Shown one piece after another: positions 52,542 to 61,667 of a stretch of 64,000 bases of DNA. The stretch spans positions 682,001 through 746,000 of the forward strand of contig NZ_JAPENY010000003.1 in the NCBI RefSeq assembly GCF_026341825.1, in the 5' to 3' direction. The DNA comes from Streptomyces sp. NBC_00620 (GTDB lineage: Bacteria; Actinomycetota; Actinomycetes; Streptomycetales; Streptomycetaceae). How positions within the stretch are numbered: the first letter of the stretch is position 1; each line of letters starts with the position of its first letter. The position numbers and the translations under genes were made by a program. The notes under the pieces were generated by a model. That model saw only the letters and a list, made by a program, of their open reading frames with translations, made no database searches and was not told the DNA's origin.

Positions 52542-54668
52542 TTTGAACTGGGTCCGGTGCACGTAGCCGTCGACTCCGCGGTACACCGCGTCGACCGTGC
52601 CGCCCGGCCCGGCCACCGCTCCGAGCGCGCCGTCGAAGGCCGCGCTGGGGAACTCCTGCCGCTTGGTCCAGCCCTGCCAGGCACCGTTCTCGTACCGCTG
52701 CTGCCAGAGCGTGTAGTCGGAGGCCCGCGCGTACAGCACCACGGCATCCCCCACGGCGACCAGCGTCGGGCTGCCGCCGACGGTCCCGCCGAGCGACGTC
52801 CACTGCGACCACTCCCCCGACGCCTCCCGGGACCGCGTCCACACGTCGTCCGCCGCGCTGCGTACGGCCACGTGGACCCGCCCCTGGGAGTCGACGACGG
52901 CCGACGGCCGCCCGTACACCGGCCGGTCACCGGGTGCGCCGAGCGAGGACCATCCGGTCGACGGTCCGCGCTGCACGACCTGTCCGTCGGAGCCGGTGGC
53001 GAACAGCGTCCAGTGCCCGGGGTCGGTGAACGCCACCGACGGCGCGTCGGTCACCCGGCCGCCCAGGCTCTGCCACGCGCCCCAGCGGCCGTCGGCGAAG
53101 ACCCGCCGGTACACCCGCGAGTCGGTGCCGCGCACGAAGACATCGATCCGGCCGCCGGCCGAGGCGTACGCGGCGGGCTGGCCGAGAATCCTGCCCTTCG
53201 TGGGACCGCCGAGGTCCCTCGTCCTGCCGTCGGCCTGCTGGACGAGCGAGCCTTGCGGGCCTCGCAGGAAGGTGGTCAGCGTGTCACCGTCTCGGACGAC
53301 GGCCGGGCTCGCCGTGGCCTTCACGCCCAGACTCGTACCGGGCAGGGCGTCCGCCCCGGTCAGCTTCAGGAACGCGGTGCCGTGCGCGGGGACTTCGACG
53401 GTGTACGACCCTGTGTGCGCGCCGCGATCGGCGCGTGCCCGCAGGTCGCGGACCTGGACCGGCCCGCCGAGCCCGACATCGGCGAACTGCACTGTGCGTT
53501 CGACAGGCGTGTCGGAGCGGTTGAGCAGCACGACCGCGCGACGCCCGTCACCCGCGAGAACCTTGCTGTAGACGTCGCCGACGGAGTCACTGGCCACCCG
53601 TACGCCCTGGATGGCGAGGGGGTCCTGGTCGACGGCGATGATCTCCGGGTTGCGCAGCGTCTCGATCATCGGGTCCGACAGGGTGCGCGGGTCGGATCCG
53701 AGGACGAGGGGCGAGCCCATCTCGGCCCACATCACGAACTGCGTGGTGGACTCCTCCTGCGTCAACTCGACGGTGCCGTCGGCCATTTTCCGCATGGGGA
53801 TGAGGTAGTCCGGGTCGTTGTAGTGGCCCGGCCCCTGCGCCTCCGGGTGCCAGGCGTTGGCGTCCATGTTGCGCAGCACGTTGGGCCACTGTCCGGGGCT
53901 CGGGGTGCCCCAGGCGATGTCCGTGCCGGTACGCCAGGAATCGGCGATCGTCGGGGCATAGACGTACGTGTTGTGCGCGTCCTGCTCGGGCGTGTGCGGC
54001 AGGCCCCAGTCGTCGGTGAGCGGGTTGCACAGGTTCAGCAGCATCTTCCGGCCGGACTTGGCCACCGCGTCGCTGAACTCCTTGAAGGCCGGGCCCGGAT
54101 CGAGCTTGGCGCCGATCCCGCACAGGAAGTCGACCTTGACCGCGTCGATCTTCCAGCCGGCGAACTGCCGGGCGTCCTCCTCGTAGTGGCCTCTGCTGCC
54201 GAGGCCGCAGGTCTTGCCGCCGTCGTAGGCGCCGGCGTCGGTGTAGATGCCCGCTTTCAGGCCACGCTTGTGGAGGTAGGAGACCAACGCCGGGATGCCG
54301 GAGGGAAAGCGGTCCGGATGGGCGACCAACCGCCCGTTCGCGTCACGTGGATTGTCGGCCTGCCAGCCTCCGTCCAGCCACACGATGTCGTAGCCACTGT
54401 CGCGCAGACCGCTGCTGACCAGCTCGTCCGCGACGGAGCGCACCTGCTCTTCGGTGGGTGCGCCAAGCCCGTAGTACGTGTTCCAGCCCATGTAGGGCGT
54501 GGGCGCGAGACCGCTGTCGTAGTACTCGGGCGCGCCCTGGTCGACGGCGGTCTGCGCCGTGGCCGTCGGGGCCGCGGTCACCGCCAGTACCGTCGCGATC
54601 GCGACCGCGGTGGCACGGCGGGTCAGTCTCGATGCCGCGGGTGTGCGGACCTGCGGGTGTGAAGTCAC
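52539..54668 (-). CDS. Secreted GH27 alpha-galactosidase with C-terminal beta-propeller lectin-like domain
   Basis: GTG 54668 (after GGGAG) gives 709 aa with a signal peptide (RLTRRATAVAIATVLAVTAAP, ATA near residue 39). The GH27 barrel has PTPYMGWNTYYGLG, DIVWLDGGWQ, DAVKVDFLCG with the nucleophile Asp, and GHYNDPDYL with the acid/base Asp, then a beta-sandwich (VVLLNRSDTPVERTVQF). The last 260 residues repeat units such as RIDVFVRGTDSRVYRR, HWTLFATGSDGQVVQRG and RVHVAVRSAADDVWTRS, a PLL/fucolectin-like propeller that may bind glycans. It removes galactose outside the cell and heads the pathway. Confidence 0.93.
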   Translation of the reverse strand: MTSHPQVRTPAASRLTRRATAVAIATVLAVTAAPTATAQTAVDQGAPEYYDSGLAPTPYMGWNTYYGLGAPTEEQVRSVADELVSSGLRDSGYDIVWLDGGWQADNPRDANGRLVAHPDRFPSGIPALVSYLHKRGLKAGIYTDAGAYDGGKTCGLGSRGHYEEDARQFAGWKIDAVKVDFLCGIGAKLDPGPAFKEFSDAVAKSGRKMLLNLCNPLTDDWGLPHTPEQDAHNTYVYAPTIADSWRTGTDIAWGTPSPGQWPNVLRNMDANAWHPEAQGPGHYNDPDYLIPMRKMADGTVELTQEESTTQFVMWAEMGSPLVLGSDPRTLSDPMIETLRNPEIIAVDQDPLAIQGVRVASDSVGDVYSKVLAGDGRRAVVLLNRSDTPVERTVQFADVGLGGPVQVRDLRARADRGAHTGSYTVEVPAHGTAFLKLTGADALPGTSLGVKATASPAVVRDGDTLTTFLRGPQGSLVQQADGRTRDLGGPTKGRILGQPAAYASAGGRIDVFVRGTDSRVYRRVFADGRWGAWQSLGGRVTDAPSVAFTDPGHWTLFATGSDGQVVQRGPSTGWSSLGAPGDRPVYGRPSAVVDSQGRVHVAVRSAADDVWTRSREASGEWSQWTSLGGTVGGSPTLVAVGDAVVLYARASDYTLWQQRYENGAWQGWTKRQEFPSAAFDGALGAVAGPGGTVDAVYRGVDGYVHRTQFK

Positions 54669-54776
54669 TTGCCTCTCCCGAGGGTTGGGAAGCATGAGGA
54701 CGTGACGCGGGCCGCTGGCTGCGGCAGGGGGGCCGTCGACGTCACGGCGAAGACTGTGGCGTGCGGCCGAAACCCT

Positions 54777-54800
54777 GTCAATATTAATTCCTAATTTAAT
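54777..54800 (-). promoter_or_regulatory. GH27 promoter: AT-rich box adjoining the -35
   Basis: On the minus strand attaaattaggaattaat (54800-54783) runs into attgaca, with -35 TTGACA at 54781-54776 and a possible -10 (cacagt) 17 bases later. The box shares aaattagkaattawt and its position directly upstream of TTGAC with 52519-52540. Such AT-rich strings are rare in this sequence, so the match is striking. Confidence 0.6.
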
Positions 54801-54924
54801 AGAAAGAGGCTGCCGACGGGTGCCGTGGCGCCCCGCCCCGTGCGCAGAACACCCATCGCCGGCCCGGCCTCATGAGACGAAAACTGCACCAGGGGTTGAC
54901 AGAACTCCCCTCACGTCACAGCCT

Positions 54925-54940
54925 TTGGCAACGTTGTCAA
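54925..54940. promoter_or_regulatory. Palindromic operator upstream of the large GH2 gene
   Basis: ttggcaacgttgtcaa is a 16-base dyad with one mismatched pair. Its CAACGTTG core is shared with the operator at 7919-7928 of the other secreted GH2 gene. A LacI-family repressor is the likely binder. It lies 70 bases before the start codon. Confidence 0.55.
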
Positions 54941-55009
54941 GCCGTAGGCATCACATGCGCCGTGTCGTATCCGGCCCGCGCCGCTGTCTTTTGATGGGAC
55001 ATCACGCTC

Positions 55010-58000
55010 ATGACAGATCAGTCGAGCTCGCCACGCCTCTCGCGACGCTCCCTCGTCACCACGGGCTCAACCCTGCTGGCGGGGTTCGGACTTGGTTCCC
55101 TGTTGCCCGCGTCGACCGCCGCCGCTGCCGGCACCGACACGTCGGCCGCGCCCGCCACACCCCGTGAACTGGCGCTCTACCGCCCCGTCACGGTCTCTTC
55201 GACGGCCTACGCGCCCACCCCGGGCTCGTTCGTGGTCGACCGGCTCGCCTCGCCGGGAGTGCGGGGCAGCGGCTGGCGAGCCGCCGCGGGTGACTCACAG
55301 TGGATCTCGATCGACCTGCAGGCCGCCTGCGAGGTCACGTGGATCCGCCTCACGTTCGAAGCCGATGCCGCCGACCCGGTGTTCACTCCCCCCACCACGG
55401 GCAATCCGGCCAACGGCACCACGGGCAAGGAGATCCAGTCGAGCTACGCGGTCGAGTACGTGGTCGAGACATCGACCGATCGCACGTCCTGGACCAGCGT
55501 GTACCGCACGACGGCGGGCACCGGCGGAGTGGTGAACATCCAGCTCCCGCGCCCGGTCACCGCGCGCTGGGTGCGGATGACCTCGCGCAGGCACTCCAAC
55601 CCCAATCCACTCGGCCTCAACGCCTTCGAGGTCTACGGCAGCCCCAAGGGGCACCGGCCGTCGGCCACCGGCTGGACGGACTGGGGCACGCACTCCGGAC
55701 CCGCGCCCAAGCTCGTGGTGGCCGACGACGGCACGGTGCCGGTGGAGTCCGGCTGGCGGCTGACCCTGGACGACTGGGCCGACGCCGAAGGCAAGGACCT
55801 GTCGAAGACGACGGTCGACACGAGCAGCTGGCTGCCGGCCACCGTTCCCGGCACGGTCCTGGCCTCACTCGTGGAACAGGGCAAGCTGCCCGATCCCGTC
55901 GCCGGACTGAACAACCTCCATGTCCCCGAAGCCCTGTCGCGGCACGCGTGGTGGTACAAGCGGGACTTCGACCTGCCACGCGGTCTGCGCACCGGAGCCG
56001 GGCGCCGCATCTGGCTCGAGTTCGACGGCATCAACCACAAGGCCGACATCTGGCTCAACGGTCAGCAGGTGGGCGACCTGACGTACCCCTTCGCCCGCTC
56101 GGCCCACGACGTGACCAAGCTGCTCTCGACGGGCGGCGCGAACGCGCTCGCGGTGAAGATCACGCCGATGCCGGTGCCCGGCAGCCCCGGTGACAAGGGC
56201 CCCGCCGGCGAGGCCTGGGTGGACGCGGGCGCCAACCAGATGAACCTCAACTCCCCCACCTACCTGGCCTCTTCGGGCTGGGACTGGATGCCCGCGGTAC
56301 GCGACCGGGCCGCCGGGATCTGGAACCACGTCCGGCTGAGGTCCACCGGCCATGTCCTGATCGGCGATCCTCGAGTCGACACCCTCCTGCCGAACCTGCC
56401 CGACGTGTCGGTCGCCGAGCTGACCATCGTCGTCCCGGTCCGCAACGCCGACACCGCCGACCACAGGGCGACCGTCTCCGCGGCCTTCGACGGCGTACGA
56501 GTGTCCAAGGTCGTCACCGTGCCGGCCGGCGAAAGCATCGACGTCACGTTCACCCCCGACGCCTTCGGCCGACTGCGGCTGCGCAACCCCGAGTTGTGGT
56601 GGCCCAACGGGCTCGGCGACCCCGCCCTGCACGATCTCACCCTGGTCGCGTCGCTCGACGGCGCCGAGAGCGACCGCCGCAGCACCCGGTTCGGCATCCG
56701 CCAGTTCGGCTACGAGTACGAGGTGCCGCTGCCGTTCACCGCATCCGGCGACGCCTACACCCAGTCCGTGACCTTCGACCGGCAGCAGGCCCGCTACGTA
56801 CGCATCAAGTGCCTGACCCGGGCCTCCGGTTGGGGCAACTCGCTGTGGACCCTGGCCGTGTCCGACAGCGCCCGGCCCTCCGTCGACCTCGCCCTGCACG
56901 CACCCGCCGACGCGTCGACCAAGGACGGTGACGACCACGGCCCGGCCAACGTGACCGACGGCGATCCCGCCACCCGCTGGTCCTCGGCCTACGAGGACGA
57001 CCAGTGGATCCGGGTCGACCTGGGGTCCCCGCAGTCCTTCGACCGGGTCGACCTGACCTGGGAACAGGCATACGCCAAGACGTACTTGGTGCAGGTCTCC
57101 GCCGACGACGCCGACTGGACCGACGTGGCGTCGGTGGACAACGGCGCGGTGCCGTTGCCCTTCAACAGCGGCAACGCCAGCCTGCAGGTGGAGGAGTTCG
57201 CTCCGCGCACCGCCCGTTACGTCCGTATCGCCTGCGGGGTGCGCAACACGAGCTGGGGCAACTCGCTGTGGTCCCTCGGCGTCATCGACAGCGCCGTGCC
57301 CGGAACCGACCTCGCCCTGCGCCAGAAGGCGACCGCCTCCACCGAGGAGTCCGACCACCCGGCCGCCCACGCCACCGACGGCGATGCGGGAACCCGCTGG
57401 TCCTCCCAGTACGAGGACCACCAGTGGATCCAGGTCGACCTGGGCTCCGCGAAGAAGTTCGACCGGGTGGCGATCCTCTGGGAGCCCGCCTACCCGAAGA
57501 CCTACGTGATCCAGGTGTCCGACGACGCGGACACCTGGACCGACGTGAAGTCCGTGTCCAACACCCCCGACCCGCTGAAGATCAGCGTGAACGGCGTACG
57601 GGTCCTGGCCCGCGGCGGCAACTGGGGCTGGGACGAACTGCTGCGCCGGATGCCGCCGGAGCGCATGGACGCGGCCGTACGGATGCACCGCGACATGAAC
57701 TTCACCATGATCCGCAACTGGGTGGGCACCTGCGACCGGAAGGAGTTCTTCGCCGCCTGCGACGAGCACGGGATCCTGGTGTGGAACGACTTCCCCAACG
57801 CGTGGGCCATGGACCCGCCGGACCACGAGGCCTACAACTCGATCGCGCGGGACACCGTCCTGCGCTACCGCATCCACCCCAGCGTGGTCATCTGGTGCGG
57901 AGCCAACGAGGGCAACCCGCCGGCCGCCATCGACAAGGGCATGCGCGAGGCCGTCGAACAGCAGGTCCCCGGCATCCTCTACCAGAACAACTCGGCCGGG

Positions 58001-59089
58001 GGGATCATCACCGGCGGCGGACCGTACGGATGGGTCGAGCCGGACAAGTACTTCGATCCGTCCACGTACGGCAGCAAGGACTTCGGCTTCCACACCGAGA
58101 TCGGCATGCCCGTCGTCTCCACCGCCGCCAGCATGCGGAACATGACGGGCGACGAACCCGAGTGGCCGATACGCGGAGCGTGGTACTACCACGACTGGAG
58201 CGAGCGCGGGAACCAGGCACCCCAGACGTACAAGGCCGCCGTCGAAGCCCGCCTCGGAGAGGCCGAAGACCTGGACGACTTCGCGCGCAAGGCCCAGTTC
58301 GTCAACTACGAGAACACCCGCGCCATGTTCGAGGCATGGAACGCGAACCTGTGGGACAACGCCAGCGGCCTCATGCTGTGGATGTCCCACCCGGCCTGGC
58401 ACAGCACGGTCTGGCAGACCTACGACTACGACTTCGACGTCAACGGCACCTACTACGGCGCCCGCACGGCCTGCGAGCCCCTGCACGTCCAGGCCGACCC
58501 CAAGGGACAGGTCCTCGCCGTCAACCACACTCGGAAGGACCTGAAGAACGCCACCGTCACCGCGCGACTGCTCGACCTGTCGGGCCGCCAACTCCGCGCC
58601 GCCGACAGCGCCCGACTGGACGTGGCGCCGGCCGCCACCGCGAAGGCGTTCACCGCCGCCTGGACCGACGACCTGCCCGACCTGCACCTCCTGCGCCTGA
58701 CTCTGGAGAACGGTTCCGGCCGCGTCCTGTCGCACAACACCTACTGGCGCTATCGCACTCCGGCCGCCATGGAGGCTCTGACCACGGCGCCGCAGGCGAA
58801 GTTGTCCGCGACGGTGACACGCCTGTCCCGTTCCGGGGCACGTCACGAGCTGACCGCCACCATCCGCAACCGCGGCGCGGCCGTCGCCTCCATGGTCCGG
58901 CTGTCCCTGCTGGACAACACGACCGGCGATCGCGTGCTGCCGACGCTCTACAGCCACAACTACCTGTGGCTGCTGCCCGGCGAGTCACAGACCGTCACCT
59001 TGTCCTGGCCCGCCCAGGCCCTGCCCTCACACCATCCGCTGCTCAAGGCCGAGGCGTACAACAGCCCCTCCGCGATGGCGCGCCCCTAG
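55010..59089 (+). CDS. Large secreted GH2 glycosidase (exo-beta-glucosaminidase/mannosidase type) with discoidin domains
   Basis: The 1359-aa protein has a twin-arginine signal (SRRSLVTTGSTLLAG). Domains: an F5/8 type C (CBM32-like) module (about 49-208), GH2 jelly roll (245-420; WWYKRDFDLP, GINHKADIWLNG), Ig-like domain (to about 575), an insertion of discoidin repeats (580-855), then the TIM barrel (ISVNGVRVLARGGNWGWDE). E967 in GANEGNPP is the expected acid/base and E1030 in FHTEIGMP the nucleophile. Barrel motifs are nearest exo-beta-D-glucosaminidases and related beta-mannosidases. A C-terminal Ig-like region closes it. It stands alone, divergent from GH27. Confidence 0.9.
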   Translation: MTDQSSSPRLSRRSLVTTGSTLLAGFGLGSLLPASTAAAAGTDTSAAPATPRELALYRPVTVSSTAYAPTPGSFVVDRLASPGVRGSGWRAAAGDSQWISIDLQAACEVTWIRLTFEADAADPVFTPPTTGNPANGTTGKEIQSSYAVEYVVETSTDRTSWTSVYRTTAGTGGVVNIQLPRPVTARWVRMTSRRHSNPNPLGLNAFEVYGSPKGHRPSATGWTDWGTHSGPAPKLVVADDGTVPVESGWRLTLDDWADAEGKDLSKTTVDTSSWLPATVPGTVLASLVEQGKLPDPVAGLNNLHVPEALSRHAWWYKRDFDLPRGLRTGAGRRIWLEFDGINHKADIWLNGQQVGDLTYPFARSAHDVTKLLSTGGANALAVKITPMPVPGSPGDKGPAGEAWVDAGANQMNLNSPTYLASSGWDWMPAVRDRAAGIWNHVRLRSTGHVLIGDPRVDTLLPNLPDVSVAELTIVVPVRNADTADHRATVSAAFDGVRVSKVVTVPAGESIDVTFTPDAFGRLRLRNPELWWPNGLGDPALHDLTLVASLDGAESDRRSTRFGIRQFGYEYEVPLPFTASGDAYTQSVTFDRQQARYVRIKCLTRASGWGNSLWTLAVSDSARPSVDLALHAPADASTKDGDDHGPANVTDGDPATRWSSAYEDDQWIRVDLGSPQSFDRVDLTWEQAYAKTYLVQVSADDADWTDVASVDNGAVPLPFNSGNASLQVEEFAPRTARYVRIACGVRNTSWGNSLWSLGVIDSAVPGTDLALRQKATASTEESDHPAAHATDGDAGTRWSSQYEDHQWIQVDLGSAKKFDRVAILWEPAYPKTYVIQVSDDADTWTDVKSVSNTPDPLKISVNGVRVLARGGNWGWDELLRRMPPERMDAAVRMHRDMNFTMIRNWVGTCDRKEFFAACDEHGILVWNDFPNAWAMDPPDHEAYNSIARDTVLRYRIHPSVVIWCGANEGNPPAAIDKGMREAVEQQVPGILYQNNSAGGIITGGGPYGWVEPDKYFDPSTYGSKDFGFHTEIGMPVVSTAASMRNMTGDEPEWPIRGAWYYHDWSERGNQAPQTYKAAVEARLGEAEDLDDFARKAQFVNYENTRAMFEAWNANLWDNASGLMLWMSHPAWHSTVWQTYDYDFDVNGTYYGARTACEPLHVQADPKGQVLAVNHTRKDLKNATVTARLLDLSGRQLRAADSARLDVAPAATAKAFTAAWTDDLPDLHLLRLTLENGSGRVLSHNTYWRYRTPAAMEALTTAPQAKLSATVTRLSRSGARHELTATIRNRGAAVASMVRLSLLDNTTGDRVLPTLYSHNYLWLLPGESQTVTLSWPAQALPSHHPLLKAEAYNSPSAMARP

Positions 59090-59104
59090 GCCCTAGGAAC
59101 GGCT

Positions 59105-59140
59105 GGTGCTGCCGGGAGTTCCCACCCTCCCGGCAGCACC
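59105..59140. terminator. Hairpin between the large GH2 and DUF1801 genes
   Basis: A perfect 14-base stem (ggtgctgccgggag / ctcccggcagcacc) with an 8-base loop, between convergent genes; probably bidirectional. Confidence 0.85.
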
Positions 59141-59160
59141 GCCCGTACATCGGGTGTACC

Positions 59161-59613
59161 TCAACTCACCGCCTGCCGCACGAGCGCACTGATCCGCGCC
59201 TCCACCTCGGCCGTCACCTCGGTCAGGGCGAACCCGGCCGCCCACATCGAGCCCTCGTCCAGCTTCGCCAGGTCGCTGAACCCGAGCGTCGCGTAGCGCG
59301 CCTTGAACTTCTCCGCGCTCTGGAAGAAGCACACGACCTTGCCGTCCAGCGCGTAGGCGGGCATTCCGTACCAGAGCTTCGGCTCGAGGACCGGGGCGCC
59401 GGCTTTGACGACCGCGTGGACGCGCTCGGCCATGATCCGGTCCGAGTCCTGCATCTCGGCGATCTTCGCGAGTACGTCCCGCTCAGCCTCAGCCGCCTTG
59501 TCCGCGCGCGAGGTGCGGCGGGCCGCCTTCTTCAGCTCTTGGGCGTGGTCCTTCATCGCGGCCCGCTCCTCGGCCGAGAATCCCTCGTGCTTGCTGCTTT
59601 CGGTGCTGCTCAT
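59161..59613 (-). CDS. DUF1801 (YdhG-like) protein
   Basis: ATG 59613, seven bases after GGGGGAG, gives 150 aa. A Lys/Glu/Ala-rich helical N-terminus (EERAAMKDHAQELKKAARRTSR) precedes the DUF1801 core: MAERVHAVVKAGAPVLEPKLWYGMPAYALDGKVVCFF in segments, with PKLWYGMPAY as the signature, then FKARYATLGFSDLAKLDEGSMW. The fold is a small alpha-beta sandwich of unknown role, often annotated as iron chaperone Fra-like or DUF1801. It is divergent from the TetR gene; the pair may form a unit. Confidence 0.88.
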   Translation of the reverse strand: MSSTESSKHEGFSAEERAAMKDHAQELKKAARRTSRADKAAEAERDVLAKIAEMQDSDRIMAERVHAVVKAGAPVLEPKLWYGMPAYALDGKVVCFFQSAEKFKARYATLGFSDLAKLDEGSMWAAGFALTEVTAEVEARISALVRQAVS

Positions 59614-59776
59614 GGCAGATCTCCCCCTTGAGAACCTGATGTGCTGCATCTTGGGTGCGTGGGTGGCGACCTGCCGCCACACCCCCATCGGCACGCACAG
59701 TGCCGATCATGGCTGAATATTGCGCGGAGCCCTCCCGGATTGTCAACGGCACGCTGCGTGCCGTTAGGGTGGCGAC

Positions 59777-60367
59777 ATGACCGACCCACCCGCCACGCCG
59801 AGGCGCCGAGGCGCCGCGCGCACCGAAGAGCTGCTGGAGGCAACCCTCGAACTGGCCGCGGAGGTCGGCTACGCAGGCCTGAGCATCGAGGCGGTCGGCC
59901 GAAGAGCCGGGGTCGGAAAACACACGATCTACCGGCGCTGGCCGTCCATGCCGACACTGCTGCTCGACGCGCTCAGCCGCGCGTGGACCAGCGACCTGGG
60001 CTACCGCGACACCGGGGACGTCCGCGCGGATCTGCGCGAACAGTTCCTGCGCTCGGGCCGCGCCCTCTCCAGCCCGCCGATCGGCCCCGTCTACCGCGCG
60101 GTCATCGCCGAGGCGCAGGCCGATTCCACCCTGCGGGCGACCCTGCACGAACGGTTCCTGGTCACCGTCGAGCAGCGCACTCTGGACCGGATCACCCGCG
60201 CCCAGCGCACCGGTGAACTGTCCGCGGAAGCGAACCTGGAATTCGCCGCGGAGGTGCTGTGCGGCACGCTGTACTACCGCAGCCTGCTGTCGACCCGCCC
60301 CATCGACGAGTACGCGGTCGACGGGCTGCTGGACATGTTCATGGCCGCGTATGGAACCACCGACTAG
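59777..60367 (+). CDS. TetR-family transcriptional regulator
   Basis: The 196-aa protein has the TetR helix-turn-helix at the N-terminus (TEELLEATLELAAEVGYAGLSIEAVGRRAGVGKHTIYRRWPS; conserved parts GYAGLSIEAVGRRAGV and TIYRRW) and a helical ligand-binding domain (TetR_C type with FLVTVEQRTLDRI). It is divergent from the DUF1801 gene, which it may repress. The gap of 163 bases contains an AT-richer stretch (tggctgaatattgcg). Effector unknown. Confidence 0.92.
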   Translation: MTDPPATPRRRGAARTEELLEATLELAAEVGYAGLSIEAVGRRAGVGKHTIYRRWPSMPTLLLDALSRAWTSDLGYRDTGDVRADLREQFLRSGRALSSPPIGPVYRAVIAEAQADSTLRATLHERFLVTVEQRTLDRITRAQRTGELSAEANLEFAAEVLCGTLYYRSLLSTRPIDEYAVDGLLDMFMAAYGTTD

Positions 60368-60381
60368 GACTCGAAGGCGCC

Positions 60382-61410
60382 TCAGGCAGGTTCCGCGGTG
60401 GTCCCGCGGACGACCAGGCGTGGGGTGAGGACGACTTCGCGGGGTTCGGTGCGGTCCTGGTCGAGGCGTTCGACGGCGGCGGTCACCGCGTGCCTGGCCT
60501 GCTCCTGGGCGCTCTGACTGACGGTGGTGAGATTGAAGCAGCTCAGCCGGGAGAGCGTGTCGTCGTCGTAGCCGACCACCGAGACCTCGCCCGGGACGGC
60601 GACACCGGCGCGCCCGAGGGCGGCCAGGACACCGATGGCACTCTGGTCGTTGAACGCCACGACGGCGGTGGGCAGTTCGGTGCCGCCGAGGAGGTGGCGG
60701 GCGGCGCGTTCGCCGGCCGCTTCGGTGTGGTCTCCGGTCAGGACCCGGATGTGCTCGTCGAGGCCATGGCGACGCATGGCCGTACGGTAGCCGCGCCGGC
60801 GGTCGGTGGCGATGACGCCCTTGCCGCCGTCGACGTAGACGATCTCGCGGTGACCGAGGCCGGCCAGGTGGTCGACGATCTGGCCGACACCTTCGTCGTC
60901 CGCGGTGCGCACGACGTCCAGGCCGACATCGGCTATCCGGCGGCCCACGGCGATCACGGGTGACTTGCGGTCGAGGGCCGCGAGCGTGTCGGCCGGGGCG
61001 GTGGGACCGAGCAGGATCAGGGCTTCGCTGCGGAACGCGAGCAACGTCTCCACGGCGGTGTGTTCGTCGCGGGTGCGGGTCAGGGTGCTCAGGACGAGGT
61101 CGTACCCGACCTCCTCGGCGGCCGTGTGCAGGTGCTCGACCAGTTCGGCGTGGAAGGGGCTGTGGATGTCGACCATGACTCCGAGCAGCCGGGTCCGTCG
61201 GCTGGCCAGCATGCTGGCGGTGCGGTCCACCTGGTAGCCGAGGTCGGCTGCCGCCTTGAGGACACGCTGCCTGGTCCGCTCACTCGGACCGGGCACACCC
61301 CGCAGCACCAGGGACACCGACGCCGTGGACACACCCACCCGAGCGGCCACGTCCTCCAGCCTGGGGCGCTTGTGCGTGCCGTTCCCATGACCCGCGGAAC
61401 CCACATCCAC
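60382..61410 (-). CDS. LacI-family transcriptional regulator
   Basis: GTG 61410 is preceded by GGAGG at seven bases (a GTG one codon earlier is also possible); 342 aa. The DNA-binding head is RLEDVAARVGVSTASVSLVLRG with a hinge (TRQRVLKAAADLGY); the sugar-binding core has LLGVMVDIHSPFHAELVEHLH, IVYVDGGKGVIATDRRRGY and VAFNDQSAIGVLAALGRAG and VSVVGYDDD. It is divergent from the sugar-binding-protein gene and its own leader holds a perfect operator (61487-61500), so it probably controls both. Confidence 0.93.
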   Translation of the reverse strand: MDVGSAGHGNGTHKRPRLEDVAARVGVSTASVSLVLRGVPGPSERTRQRVLKAAADLGYQVDRTASMLASRRTRLLGVMVDIHSPFHAELVEHLHTAAEEVGYDLVLSTLTRTRDEHTAVETLLAFRSEALILLGPTAPADTLAALDRKSPVIAVGRRIADVGLDVVRTADDEGVGQIVDHLAGLGHREIVYVDGGKGVIATDRRRGYRTAMRRHGLDEHIRVLTGDHTEAAGERAARHLLGGTELPTAVVAFNDQSAIGVLAALGRAGVAVPGEVSVVGYDDDTLSRLSCFNLTTVSQSAQEQARHAVTAAVERLDQDRTEPREVVLTPRLVVRGTTAEPA

Positions 61411-61486
61411 CACTGTGCCTCCCCGGGCAATCTCCTCGCGCAACACCCTTGACACGCTCGCGAAACAAGGCTGATAGTACCAGAAC

Positions 61487-61500
61487 TTAAAGCGCTTTAA
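61487..61500. promoter_or_regulatory. LacI-type operator TTAAAGCGCTTTAA
   Basis: A perfect 14-base palindrome with a central GC/CG step in the divergent region between the LacI regulator and the sugar-binding-protein gene. It is the likely site of that regulator. Confidence 0.75.
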
Positions 61501-61667
61501 ATTGTCCTGTTGTACCGACGAAGTCAGCTCGTGAGCGCGGCACCGGATCATCCTCCCCACCCGCTTCCCGCAGCCCCGACCGAGGCCGTCGCGGCCACCC
61601 GGCCCACCCACGACCGGCGATCCCCATCCCCCTTCCCGTCGCTTCCAGTCGCACAGTGAGGTGCACC

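Larger units (their letters stand above)
54669..55009. other. 341-base divergent regulatory region between GH27 and large GH2 genes
   Basis: No gene supported. It holds the GH27 promoter box (54777-54800) and the operator for the GH2 gene (54925-54940). Confidence 0.6.

Noticed and set aside
41115..54668. A biosynthetic (antibiotic) gene cluster
   Set aside because: No PKS, NRPS, terpene or RiPP genes are present; all enzymes fit sugar catabolism.
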